Part shown: piece after piece, positions 16,752-25,346 of the stretch
How the letters are laid out: every line of letters begins with the position of its first letter
Numbering within the stretch: the first letter of the stretch is position 1
Source of the DNA: Sulfurospirillum sp036802865
GTDB taxonomy: Bacteria; Campylobacterota; Campylobacteria; Campylobacterales; Sulfurospirillaceae
Length of the DNA stretch: 64,000 bases
Assembly: GCF_036802865.1 (NCBI RefSeq)
Contig: NZ_DAIRVK010000001.1
Location: forward strand, 496,001 to 560,000
Reading direction: 5' to 3'
The notes under the pieces: generated by a model
Told to the model about the DNA's origin: nothing
The model's input: the letters and a program-made list of their open reading frames with translations, nothing else
Database searches by the model: none
Program-made: the position numbers and the translations under genes

Positions 16752-19700
16752 ATGGATTTTGTATTGAAGCAGGTTTTTTCGATGAAGTCAGCCATCATCC
16801 TTTTAGTTTTTTTTGGAATTTTTAGCGGGGTAGCAACTTTTATTGAAAATGATTTTGGTGTCGAGACGAGTTGGGCACTGATTTATACCTCTTGGTGGTT
16901 TGAGTTACTTCAAGTTGCATTAGGACTCATTTTAATTAATAACATCATCCGATATAAAATATATGCCTCTCTTGATAAATTACCTTCATTTATATTTCAT
17001 CTTAGCTTTATTTTCATTCTTATTGGTTCAGGTATGACACGCTATTTTGGTTTTGAGGGATCGTTACACGTCAGAAATGGTATGTCTGAAAACAAGGTCA
17101 CATCAGGTGATGCGTTTATCCAAGTGAGTGCTCTTAAAGATGGTAAAACGTATGGTTATAGCCATCCTAAACTCATTTCACATGTTGGTAGCAATGACTT
17201 TTCTTTCAAGGTGGATGTGGATGGCGATAAAGCCGTTGTAAAATTTAAAGAGTATTTGCCTAATGCTACGGCAAAAGTTGTTGATGATCCATCGGGTGTT
17301 CCGATGATTTCGATGATGCTTAGCGGTTATGGCGAAAGTCTGAGCGTTGTTTTAAAAGAGGGCGAAACATACGAATCAAGCGAATATATTTTTAGCTTTA
17401 ATGGCAAAGCATCGACTTCGCCAAAAGAAGAAGTCCGTTTTACACTTGAAGATGGAAAATTTTATTTCACTTCAAAAGCAAAAATTTCTTGGTTTAAAAT
17501 GGTAGAGAACAAACGTGGAGAGTATGAAGCCGATAAAAAAGAAGATTTTGTTACGGGTCAGCTTTATACTATTGGCAATGTCAACTTTGCACCACGTTAT
17601 ATTGGTTTAAAAGGTAAAGAGAAAGTAGTTGCAGATAAAAATCCTATGGCTAAAAATGGTGCTATTTCTGCCATTGTTGCAGATGTCACCTTTAAAGGTG
17701 AAACCAAAGAAGTGGCAATGTTTGGACAAGGAAAAGGAAGTCAAGGCGAGCAAACAAAAGAGCTGATTGCGGGTATCCCGTTTATCTTTGAGTGGGGTTC
17801 TCAAACTTTTACACTTCCTTTTGCGATCAAACTCAATGAATTTCAGCTCGATCGTTATGCGGGTTCAATGTCACCAATGTCCTATGCAAGTGAAGTTGAA
17901 GTGGTAGATAGTGAAAAAGGTGTTCATATGCCTTATCGTATTTACATGAATCATGTGCTTGATTATCGAGGATTCCGCTTCTTTCAAAGTTCGTATGACA
18001 AAGACGAAAAAGGAACAATCTTGTCTGTAAATAATGACCCTGGAAAACTCCCAACTTACTTTGGCTATCTTCTCCTAGGAATAGGCCTTTTTTTTAATTT
18101 ACTCAATCCAAAAAGCCGTTTTCGTAAACTTGCAGGAATGGTACAAAAAGATATGACAAAAATAAAATCTATTCTTTTAGCTCTTTTTATGGGTCTCGCA
18201 TTGCTTCAAGGCAGTAATGTGCATGCTGCTACAACGTATACTACTGAAGAGTATCTCTCTTTTTTAAAGCAATACGATGTAAAACATGCAGATAAATTTG
18301 GGAATTTACTGGTTCAAAGTGTTGATGGAAGAATTAAACCGATTGATACAGTCTCTACAGAACTTCTCAATAAAATCTATGGTAGTTCGACCTTTGAAGG
18401 TATGAGTGCTAATCAAGTAGCACTGAGTATGATGAGCTCTCCTGGTGAGTGGCAATCTTTACCTGTTATTAAAGTGTTTCATCCTGATCTTAAAAAGATT
18501 ATTGGAATTGCTGAAAATCAAAAGTATGCCTCTTTTAATGATTTTTTTGACAAAGAAGGTGACCATGCTTATAAACTAACAAAATACTCAGAAGAGGCAA
18601 ATCGTAAAAAACCAGCGCTTCGTAATCAATTTGATAAAGATATTCTCAAAGTTGATGAACGTGTTAACATTTGCTACATGGTTTATACGGGCGAAGTCTT
18701 TAAAATGATTCCGAAGCAAAATGATATTAATAAACGATGGTTTGCACCACAAGAATCTGTTATGAGCTTTTCCAAACAAGAAGGCGATGAAGTACGCGCT
18801 CTTTTAGGTGGCTACTTTGAATCCATTAGTGAAGGGTTGGAGAAAGGAAAGTGGGAAAATGCAGATAAAGCTCTAGACAAACTTCAATCTTACCAAGAGC
18901 AATATGGTTCTGAGATCATTCCAAGTGGAAGCCGCATTAAAGCTGAGACATTTTTTAATCATGCCAAAATTTTTGATCGCCTGACACCGGTTTATCTTCT
19001 TAGTGGACTTGTACTTCTCTGTTTCATTTTTGCAAAAATGGTCAAATCATCTATTCGCCTTGGAATGATCACAAAAATAGTTTTAGGTATCAATTTTATA
19101 GCGTTTTTGATCCATACATTTGGACTAGGACTAAGATGGTATATCTCGACACATGCTCCATGGAGTGATGGTTATGAATCGATGATTTATATTGCATGGG
19201 CGATAGCACTAGCTGGTATTTTCTTTTCGCGACAATCTGTTGTCTCTCTTGCCTTAACCTCCATCTTAACAGGTGTCACACTTTTTGTAGCGCATCTTAG
19301 TTGGATGGATCCTCAAATTACCAATTTAGTTCCCGTATTGAAGTCCTATTGGCTTAATATCCATGTTTCAGTGATTACTGCAAGTTATGGTTTCTTAGGG
19401 CTTTGTTCACTTTTGGGCTTTTTCACGCTGATTCTTTTCATTTTACGTAACAAAACACAAGTCAAAAAAAATCAAGAAATTGAACGCAATATTATTGAAG
19501 CAACACGTATCAATGAAATGGCGATGATATTAGGACTAAGTCTTTTAACGATTGGTAACTTTTTGGGCGGTGTTTGGGCGAATGAATCATGGGGTAGATA
19601 TTGGGGCTGGGATCCTAAAGAGACATGGGCATTGGTTTCTATTCTATTTTATGCCGCTGTTGTACATTTTAGGTTTATTCCTAAACTCAATACACCTTTT

Positions 19701-19901
19701 GTTTTTGCCGTTGCTTCAACGGTTGCCTTTGCATCAATCATTATGACCTATTTTGGGGTTAACTTTTACCTATCAGGTATGCATTCGTATGCAGCAGGCG
19801 ATCCAATTCCTGTGCCTACATTTGTCTACTACACCGTTGCGATTGTCGCACTTGTCATAGCCTTTGCTTATCCTAAACGTGAGATTTCTAAAACGTTATA
19901 A
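16752..19901 (+). CDS. ccsBA: Fused cytochrome c synthase CcsBA (system II)
   Basis: A 1049-residue membrane protein that carries heme outward and attaches it to CXXCH motifs of periplasmic c-type cytochromes. The N-terminal CcsB/ResB part (about 1-465) has membrane spans, a large periplasmic region and a closing span before LLNPKSRFRKL. A signal-like span (about 472-492) precedes a second periplasmic domain. The C-terminal CcsA part (about 740-1045) carries the tryptophan-rich heme-handling WWD segment WGRYWGWDPKETWAL (about 951-965). Full-length fusion is the normal Campylobacterota arrangement. AAGGA lies nine bases before the ATG. Confidence 0.93.
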   Translation: MDFVLKQVFSMKSAIILLVFFGIFSGVATFIENDFGVETSWALIYTSWWFELLQVALGLILINNIIRYKIYASLDKLPSFIFHLSFIFILIGSGMTRYFGFEGSLHVRNGMSENKVTSGDAFIQVSALKDGKTYGYSHPKLISHVGSNDFSFKVDVDGDKAVVKFKEYLPNATAKVVDDPSGVPMISMMLSGYGESLSVVLKEGETYESSEYIFSFNGKASTSPKEEVRFTLEDGKFYFTSKAKISWFKMVENKRGEYEADKKEDFVTGQLYTIGNVNFAPRYIGLKGKEKVVADKNPMAKNGAISAIVADVTFKGETKEVAMFGQGKGSQGEQTKELIAGIPFIFEWGSQTFTLPFAIKLNEFQLDRYAGSMSPMSYASEVEVVDSEKGVHMPYRIYMNHVLDYRGFRFFQSSYDKDEKGTILSVNNDPGKLPTYFGYLLLGIGLFFNLLNPKSRFRKLAGMVQKDMTKIKSILLALFMGLALLQGSNVHAATTYTTEEYLSFLKQYDVKHADKFGNLLVQSVDGRIKPIDTVSTELLNKIYGSSTFEGMSANQVALSMMSSPGEWQSLPVIKVFHPDLKKIIGIAENQKYASFNDFFDKEGDHAYKLTKYSEEANRKKPALRNQFDKDILKVDERVNICYMVYTGEVFKMIPKQNDINKRWFAPQESVMSFSKQEGDEVRALLGGYFESISEGLEKGKWENADKALDKLQSYQEQYGSEIIPSGSRIKAETFFNHAKIFDRLTPVYLLSGLVLLCFIFAKMVKSSIRLGMITKIVLGINFIAFLIHTFGLGLRWYISTHAPWSDGYESMIYIAWAIALAGIFFSRQSVVSLALTSILTGVTLFVAHLSWMDPQITNLVPVLKSYWLNIHVSVITASYGFLGLCSLLGFFTLILFILRNKTQVKKNQEIERNIIEATRINEMAMILGLSLLTIGNFLGGVWANESWGRYWGWDPKETWALVSILFYAAVVHFRFIPKLNTPFVFAVASTVAFASIIMTYFGVNFYLSGMHSYAAGDPIPVPTFVYYTVAIVALVIAFAYPKREISKTL

Positions 19902-19921
19902 AGTAAAGTAAAGATATTTGT

Positions 19922-19964
19922 CCCTCTTTTAAGTTGTGCTATAATAGGTAAAAACTTAAGAGGG
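19922..19964 (+). promoter_or_regulatory. Promoter with imperfect inverted repeat around -10 box
   Basis: TATAAT at 19940-19945 lies between CCCTCTTTTAAGTT (19922-19935) and its near-complement AACTTAAGAGGG (19953-19964), which differ only by two extra T residues. The repeat brackets the -10 box and the likely start site, a geometry suited to a repressor or to a leader hairpin. A strong AGGGGGAG ribosome-binding site overlaps the right arm. Confidence 0.5.
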
Positions 19965-19976
19965 GGAGTCTCCTTC

Positions 19977-20420
19977 ATGCAAGAGAATTATCTCATTATA
20001 ACGGTTGTTTTGGTTATCTCAATCGTTATAATCTCGCTTTTTATTGTCGTAGCCAATATGCAAAAAACAGTTATTGTCGAAGTCAAACATACTGAGGCAC
20101 AAGAAGAAAAAGCACGTAAAATCGCTATTGAGGCTTTAATTGATATTGCGGCTAAACGTACTTCTTCTCGTAATGATCTTACCAATGCTATTTTAAAAGC
20201 AGCCAAAGAGTGTCCTTTCCCTGCAAAAGAAAAAGGTATTGCTCCTAAAGTCTCAAAAATATATCTTAATTTTGTTTTATTGATAGCAAGTCATCCTAAT
20301 GCAGATGCTAAATTAATCGCTTTTATGGATGAAGAGCTTAAAAAAGCCAATCCAGATTATAAACGTGAAATTGATATGTATGAAAATGAAGGAATAAATC
20401 AAAGAGGAAATAGAGTTTGA
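19977..20420 (+). CDS. Unknown single-span membrane protein
   Basis: A 147-residue protein with one N-terminal membrane span (about 6-28, LIITVVLVISIVIISLFIVVA) and a basic/acidic cytoplasmic-type domain rich in Ala, Lys and Ile (EEKARKIAIEALIDIAAKRTSSRNDLTNAILKAAKECPFPAKEKG...). I do not recognise a named family; it looks like a conserved Campylobacterota protein of unknown role. It has its own promoter and converges on the tRNA operon, with the stop codon 17 bases from the last tRNA gene. Confidence 0.75.
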   Translation: MQENYLIITVVLVISIVIISLFIVVANMQKTVIVEVKHTEAQEEKARKIAIEALIDIAAKRTSSRNDLTNAILKAAKECPFPAKEKGIAPKVSKIYLNFVLLIASHPNADAKLIAFMDEELKKANPDYKREIDMYENEGINQRGNRV

Positions 20421-20437
20421 AAACTGGGAAGAAGAAA

Positions 20438-20512
20438 TGGCGACCCCAGGGGGACTTGAACCCCCGTTCCCGCCTTGAGAGGGCGGTGTCCTAACCACTA
20501 GACGATGGGGTC
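20438..20512 (-). tRNA. tRNA-Glu (CTC)
   Basis: Minus-strand cloverleaf with encoded CCA, acceptor GACCCC/GGGGTC, and anticodon loop CTCTCAA giving anticodon CTC, which reads GAG. The body differs from the Glu-TTC gene at 20853-20928 in the D loop, variable region and T stem, so it is not a recent copy. Last gene of the tRNA operon. Confidence 0.92.
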
Positions 20513-20537
20513 GCACAAGTGTGTTTGTTTAGGACAA

Positions 20538-20613
20538 TGGTGACCCGTGATGGATTCGAACCATCGACCACCTCCTTAAAAGGGAGATGCTCTACCGACT
20601 GAGCTAACGAGTC
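20538..20613 (-). tRNA. tRNA-Lys (TTT), copy 2
   Basis: Cloverleaf with acceptor GACTCGT pairing ACGGGTC, encoded CCA, and anticodon loop CTTTTAA giving TTT. It is identical in sequence to the gene at 20945-21020. Confidence 0.95.
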
Positions 20614-20666
20614 ATGCTCAGACAGTTTCAAATACAATAAGAAAATGCTGAGGGAAAATAAAATCG

Positions 20667-20743
20667 TGGCGCGGCGGACGGGGCTCGAACCCGCGACCCC
20701 CGGCGTGACAGGCCGATATTCTAACCAACTGAACTACCGCCGC
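20667..20743 (-). tRNA. tRNA-Asp (GTC)
   Basis: Cloverleaf with GC-rich acceptor GCGGCGG/CCGCCGC, discriminator G, encoded CCA, and anticodon loop CTGTCAC giving GTC. Two extra bases (20744-20745) can extend the acceptor pairing in the precursor. Confidence 0.95.
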
Positions 20744-20750
20744 GCATAAA

Positions 20751-20826
20751 TGGTGGTCGCTATAAGACTCGAACTTATGACATCCACCTTGTAAGGGTGG
20801 CGCTCTACCAACTGAGCTAAGCGACC
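20751..20826 (-). tRNA. tRNA-Val (TAC)
   Basis: Cloverleaf with acceptor GGTCGCT, encoded CCA, and anticodon loop CTTACAA giving TAC. Only seven bases separate it from the tRNA-Asp gene. Confidence 0.95.
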
Positions 20827-20852
20827 ATTAGGGACATTAAAGAAGAATTATT

Positions 20853-20928
20853 TGGCGACCCCAAGGGGATTTGAACCCCTGTAACCGCCGTGAAAGGGCG
20901 GGATCCTGGACCACTAGACGATGGGGTC
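20853..20928 (-). tRNA. tRNA-Glu (TTC)
   Basis: Cloverleaf with acceptor GACCCC/GGGGTC, encoded CCA, and anticodon loop CTTTCAC giving TTC, the universal Glu isoacceptor. Confidence 0.95.
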
Positions 20929-20944
20929 GCACAAAATATAAAAA

Positions 20945-21020
20945 TGGTGACCCGTGATGGATTCGAACCATCGACCACCTCCTTAAAAGGGAGATGCTCT
21001 ACCGACTGAGCTAACGAGTC
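20945..21020 (-). tRNA. tRNA-Lys (TTT), copy 1
   Basis: First gene of the minus-strand tRNA operon. Same sequence as 20538-20613: anticodon TTT, encoded CCA. Its 5' end lies 30 bases after the -10 box of a consensus promoter. Confidence 0.95.
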
Positions 21021-21050
21021 ATTCACCGTTCTTCTCGTAATGAGGCTGAA

Positions 21051-21079
21051 ATTATAGAGAAAAAAAAATCATTTGTCAA
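21051..21079 (-). promoter_or_regulatory. Perfect consensus sigma-70 promoter of the tRNA operon
   Basis: On the minus strand, TTGACA (21079-21074) and TATAAT (21056-21051) are separated by exactly 17 bases, an unusual perfect match in a phylum that normally lacks a -35 hexamer. The -35 box overlaps the cinA stop codon (21076-21078). It drives the six tRNA genes at 21020-20438. Confidence 0.85.
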
Positions 21080-22185
21080 GACATTTTTTCACTTTTTAAA
21101 AAAATATTTTCACCTACATGTAAAAGTAACTTTAAAGCATGGTATGCACTTTGGGTTTGAATGTATTCTCTATCGCCCTCTAAAAGGAGTCTTTCAATCA
21201 TAATAACCCCTTCCTTGTTGCGTGCACCAACATACACAGTCCCTACTGGTTTTTCCATACTTCCCCCATCAGGACCTGCTACACCACTGGTTGCAATGGC
21301 ATAATCTGAGAGGCTAGCATTGAGCACACCTTCCAACATTTCACGTACACAGAGTTCACTCACTGCCCCATGTCGTTCAATGGTTTCAGGATTTACGCCT
21401 AACCATGACTCTTTAATGTCATTGGAGTAAGAAACAATGCCACCTTTAAAAACTGCCGAAATACCTGCACGTTTAGTAAGCATGGAGGCAATAAGACCTC
21501 CTGTACAACTCTCTGCAATACTCAGTGTTTTTTCTTCTCTTTGTAGGCATTGTGAAATATGTGTAATGACATCAGGATGGTTAATAACTTTTGTAGGTAG
21601 GAGTGACTTAATAGCTTTAAAGAAACTCTCCAAGTTACCATATTTGTTAGAGATAGCCTCAACCATAATCCATCCATCGACAATTGTTGTGGGTGTAATT
21701 CTTATTTCATAGTTTTGGGCAAGTGGTTCAACAAGAATTTTAAGAGAGTCCTCATCAATGTTGATAATTGAAAAAAGTGCTGAACTGTTGCTATTTTCGA
21801 TGAGTATGGTTGGAAGTTTTTTATTTTCACATGCTTTAATGACATTGATGTGTTTTCCATCTCTTGCTAAAAGATAACTGTTATCTTCATAGCGTACGGT
21901 TTTCGAAGGAATGAGCATACCTGATTTGAGTTCTAGTGCTTCTTCACCCAGCGTTGCAATGACTTTATTGACCAAATTGAAGCTATCGTTGGATGTGACA
22001 ATAACGATTTCATCAGCATGGGCAATGGACTCTTCCAAAACAAAAAAGAGATCTTTATCGTTTTTATCGATATAAACGGTTTGATCAGGTAGATCAAGAT
22101 GTTTCGTAATGGTGGCATGGATATAGTTTAAAAATGGCAGATTGTATCGTAGAGCTTTACCGACTACGATCAAAGAGCTTTTCAT
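21076..22185 (-). CDS. cinA: CinA-family protein with NMN amidohydrolase (PncC) domain
   Basis: A 369-residue protein. The C-terminal half (about 208-365) is a CinA_C/PncC domain that deamidates nicotinamide mononucleotide in pyridine nucleotide salvage: SIAESCTGGLIASMLT (222-237), GGIVSYSNDIK (248-258), ATSGVAGPDGG (298-308) and PVGTVYVG (313-320). The N-terminal half corresponds to the molybdopterin-binding-like CinA domain but is divergent, with no clear MoCF motif. ATG at 22185 has AAGG eight bases upstream. It is divergent from ileS, with a structured repeat in its leader. The competence link implied by the name is not shown here. Confidence 0.85.
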   Translation of the reverse strand: MKSSLIVVGKALRYNLPFLNYIHATITKHLDLPDQTVYIDKNDKDLFFVLEESIAHADEIVIVTSNDSFNLVNKVIATLGEEALELKSGMLIPSKTVRYEDNSYLLARDGKHINVIKACENKKLPTILIENSNSSALFSIINIDEDSLKILVEPLAQNYEIRITPTTIVDGWIMVEAISNKYGNLESFFKAIKSLLPTKVINHPDVITHISQCLQREEKTLSIAESCTGGLIASMLTKRAGISAVFKGGIVSYSNDIKESWLGVNPETIERHGAVSELCVREMLEGVLNASLSDYAIATSGVAGPDGGSMEKPVGTVYVGARNKEGVIMIERLLLEGDREYIQTQSAYHALKLLLHVGENIFLKSEKMS

Positions 22186-22230
22186 GTGAACAACCTTTTT
22201 ATTTTTTTAATAGAGTTCTGCAAGAACTCT

Positions 22231-22318
22231 TAACACGTTTTGAAGCAAAGCTTTAAAAACTACGTTAACACTGGGTTTTCCTCGAAAGAAAGCCTACGCC
22301 TCATTTGGTGCTTTAATT
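22231..22318 (-). repeat. Structured intergenic element, copy A (upstream of cinA)
   Basis: Read on the minus strand, TTAAAGCACC opens the element and AAAACGTGTTA closes it. Near the 3' end GTTTT (22260-22256) pairs with AAAAC (22241-22237) and AAGC pairs with GCTT around a TTT loop. It aligns along most of its length with copy B at 28192-28278, and its 3' half with copies C and D. It ends 45 bases before the cinA ATG. The rest of 22186-22462 shows no gene. Confidence 0.75.
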
Positions 22319-22462
22319 AACGCTTGTCATCAGTGTTACTTTGAGTTATAACGTACCTCGCATTATACCGTAAGTGCTTCTTAAATCGTTTTTAGATAAA
22401 CTTGCCTCATTTTAAGAGACGCTTACATGTAAAGAGTTGTAGCTTCTAAGGAGAAATAATAG

Positions 22463-25225
22463 ATGGACTATAAAGAGACCTTGCTTCTTCCTCAAACCGA
22501 TTTTCCAATGCGTGGCAATCTTCCTCAAAACGAGCCTGCACGCTATGCTAAGTGGTTTTCCAAAGAGGAGAGCGCTTATGCTAAAATGATACAAAACAGA
22601 GAAAATGCCCCAACGACATTTATTCTTCACGATGGACCTCCGTATGCCAATGGACACATTCACATCGGTCACGCACTCAATAAAATTCTCAAAGATGTTA
22701 TTATCAAAACCCATTATTTTTTTGGCGAGAAAGTGCGTTATGTTCCAGGTTGGGATTGTCATGGTTTGCCGATTGAGCAACAAGTGGAAAAAAACCTTGG
22801 CAAAGAGAAAAAAGATGCACTGCCTAAAAGTAAAATTAGAGAGTTATGTCGTGAACATGCTCGTAAATTTATAGACATTCAACGTGAAGAGTTTAAGTCT
22901 TTAGGTGTTATTGCGGATTGGGATAATCCGTATATGACGATGAAGTTTAAATTTGAAGCGGATATTTACCGAGCACTGTGTGGTGTTGCAGACCGTGGGC
23001 TGTTGGTTGAGCGTAGTAAACCTGTTTATTGGTCATGGGCAGCTCGTAGTGCACTTGCAGAAGCAGAAGTTGAGTATGAAGACAAAGAAGACTACTCTAT
23101 TTTTGTAGCGTTTGCGCTAAGTCCTGAAGCAAAAGACAAACTTGAGATTAACACCGATGCTTCGGTTATTATCTGGACGACTACACCTTGGACGTTACCT
23201 GCAAACGTGGGTATTTCATTTAGTCCGGATGAAAATTATGTGCTCACAAGTGACGGTTACATTGTGGCGGAACCTTTACATGGCAAACTTTTAGAGCAAG
23301 GCGTAGTTACGGGTGAAATAATTAAAACGTTTAAAGCGAGTGTGCTTGAAAACAGTTTTGCGATTAACCCACTCAATGGCAGAAAATCACAACTTATTTT
23401 AGGTGATCATGTTACGATGGATGGTGGTAGCGGTTGTGTTCATACAGCACCAGGGCATGGCGATGACGACTATAAAGTAGGGCTTCGTTATGGGCTTGAA
23501 GTGGTAATGCCAGTCGATGAGCGAGGTTGTTACGATGAAACGGTAGTTCGTTTAGGACTGCTTCCAGATGCGCAGAGTTTTGTAGGTGAGCATATTTTTA
23601 AATGCAACGAACGTATTTTAGAGCTTTTAGGCGACAGATTGCTTAAATGCTCAAAATTCACACACTCGTACCCATTTTGCTGGAGAACGCATCAACCCGT
23701 CATTTACCGTGCGACCAAACAGTGGTTTGTTGCGATGGACGAAGCCATGGGTGGACGTGAGAGTCTTCGTAAAATGGCAATGGATGAGCTTGAGAAAGTA
23801 CGCTTTTACCCAAAATCAGGCATTAATCGTTTAGGTTCGATGATTGAAAATAGACCAGATTGGTGTATCTCTCGTCAGCGTGATTGGGGTGTTCCTATTG
23901 CATTTTTTAGAGATAAAACAACGGGTAAACCGATTTTTGATGCTAAAGTTGTTACGCATATTGCTGCTATTTTTGAAGAAAAAGGTGCTGATGCGTGGTG
24001 GGATTTAGAGATTGAAGATCTTTTGGTTGAAAACAGTGGCTATAAACCTGAAAACCTTGAAAAAGTGATGGATATTTTGGATGTGTGGTTTGACAGTGGT
24101 AGCACATGGAAAGCGGTTTTGCAGTCTTCTGATTATGATGCTGGAACTTACCCTGCAACAATGTACCTTGAAGGAAGTGACCAACACCGTGGTTGGTTTC
24201 AAAGCTCCCTTTTGGTCAGTACTGCTAACAATGGCATTGCTCCATACAGCAAAATCTTGACACATGGTTTCACCGTTGATGAGAAGGGTGAGAAGATGAG
24301 CAAGTCTAAAGGTAATGTCGTCGCTCCTGCAGATGTCGCAAAGCAATACGGTGTTGAAATTCTTCGCCTTTGGGTTGGAACAAGTGAATACACAACCGAT
24401 CTTAAAATCAGTGATAACATCTTAAAACAAATTAGCGAGCAGTACCGTAAAATCCGTAATACGTTTAGATTTTTACTGGCAAATGTGAATGATCTTGAAA
24501 CCATTATGCCAAGTTCTGAGATGGGTGTTTTAGATCAATGGATCTTAGCCCATGCCAAAGCGGTGTTTGATGAGGCTCAAGGTTACTTTAGAGAGTATGA
24601 ATTTTCCAAAGGATTTGCGCTTCTCAATCATTTTATTGCTGTAGAACTCAGCGGAATTTATTTGGATATTTCAAAAGATAGACTTTATTGTAACGCTAAA
24701 AACGATTCCATTCGTCTCTCCGCACAAAGTGCTATGGCGCTCATTGCTGAGAAGTTGATGGTGTTGATGGCACCAACGTTGACCTATACGATTGATGAGA
24801 TGATGGAATACGCTCCTGCTATTTTGAAACAAAACGGTGAGAGTGTTTTTGACCTTGTATATCAACCACTTCCTGAGGTCTCAAGCGCTTTTGATGAAGC
24901 CTATATGATGGAAGCGAGAGAGAAATTCTTTGAAATCGTAGATAGTTTGAAAAAAGAGAAGATCATTAAATCAACGCTAGAGTTGATTATTCAGACAGCT
25001 TCACCCAAAATTGTAGCCCTTGAAAAAGTAGATGCAGAAGATTGGTTTACGGTCAGTAAAGTGATAGAACATGATGAAGCCGGTGAAATGGGTGTATTTG
25101 AAGTAGATGGTGATCGTTTTAAAATTCTTAAAGCGACCAAATGCAAATGCCCACGTTGCTGGAAATACCGTGCAAAAAGTGAAGAAGAGCTTTGTCACCG
25201 ATGTAACGAGGCAATCAATGGTTGA
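22463..25225 (+). CDS. ileS: Isoleucyl-tRNA synthetase
   Basis: A 920-residue class Ia synthetase that charges tRNA-Ile and edits Val-tRNA-Ile. The HIGH-type motif is PPYANGHIHIGH (about 54-65), the editing domain has TTTPWTLPANVG (about 237), the KMSKS motif is EKMSKSKGN (about 612), and a C-terminal zinc finger CPRCWKYR...CHRC closes the protein, as in bacterial type IleRS. AAGGAG lies eight bases upstream of the ATG. First gene of an ileS - small ORF - gatA - guaB run. Confidence 0.97.
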   Translation: MDYKETLLLPQTDFPMRGNLPQNEPARYAKWFSKEESAYAKMIQNRENAPTTFILHDGPPYANGHIHIGHALNKILKDVIIKTHYFFGEKVRYVPGWDCHGLPIEQQVEKNLGKEKKDALPKSKIRELCREHARKFIDIQREEFKSLGVIADWDNPYMTMKFKFEADIYRALCGVADRGLLVERSKPVYWSWAARSALAEAEVEYEDKEDYSIFVAFALSPEAKDKLEINTDASVIIWTTTPWTLPANVGISFSPDENYVLTSDGYIVAEPLHGKLLEQGVVTGEIIKTFKASVLENSFAINPLNGRKSQLILGDHVTMDGGSGCVHTAPGHGDDDYKVGLRYGLEVVMPVDERGCYDETVVRLGLLPDAQSFVGEHIFKCNERILELLGDRLLKCSKFTHSYPFCWRTHQPVIYRATKQWFVAMDEAMGGRESLRKMAMDELEKVRFYPKSGINRLGSMIENRPDWCISRQRDWGVPIAFFRDKTTGKPIFDAKVVTHIAAIFEEKGADAWWDLEIEDLLVENSGYKPENLEKVMDILDVWFDSGSTWKAVLQSSDYDAGTYPATMYLEGSDQHRGWFQSSLLVSTANNGIAPYSKILTHGFTVDEKGEKMSKSKGNVVAPADVAKQYGVEILRLWVGTSEYTTDLKISDNILKQISEQYRKIRNTFRFLLANVNDLETIMPSSEMGVLDQWILAHAKAVFDEAQGYFREYEFSKGFALLNHFIAVELSGIYLDISKDRLYCNAKNDSIRLSAQSAMALIAEKLMVLMAPTLTYTIDEMMEYAPAILKQNGESVFDLVYQPLPEVSSAFDEAYMMEAREKFFEIVDSLKKEKIIKSTLELIIQTASPKIVALEKVDAEDWFTVSKVIEHDEAGEMGVFEVDGDRFKILKATKCKCPRCWKYRAKSEEELCHRCNEAING

Positions 25226-25346
25226 TTTAAGTGTACCTATTGAGCTTAGCTTTGTCTTTTCAACCGTTGGCGCAATTTTCGTCGTCATTGGTGTGTGTAT
25301 TTATCTGATCAATCAAAGAACGAAAAAGTTAAAGGATCACAGTTGA
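25218..25346 (+). CDS. 42-residue single-span membrane protein
   Basis: A short ORF, MVDLSVPIELSFVFSTVGAI at its start, with one membrane span (about 10-31) and a basic Lys/Arg tail ending KKLKDHS. It overlaps the ileS end by eight bases and its stop TGA overlaps the TTG start of gatA, so all three are translationally linked. From memory a small membrane ORF occupies the same slot in Campylobacter, suggesting a conserved but undescribed microprotein. GAGG lies upstream of the ATG. Confidence 0.7.
   Translation: MVDLSVPIELSFVFSTVGAIFVVIGVCIYLINQRTKKLKDHS

Noticed and set aside
20438..21020. Integration hotspot at the tRNA cluster
   Set aside because: No integrase, partial tRNA repeat or foreign genes lie beside the cluster.
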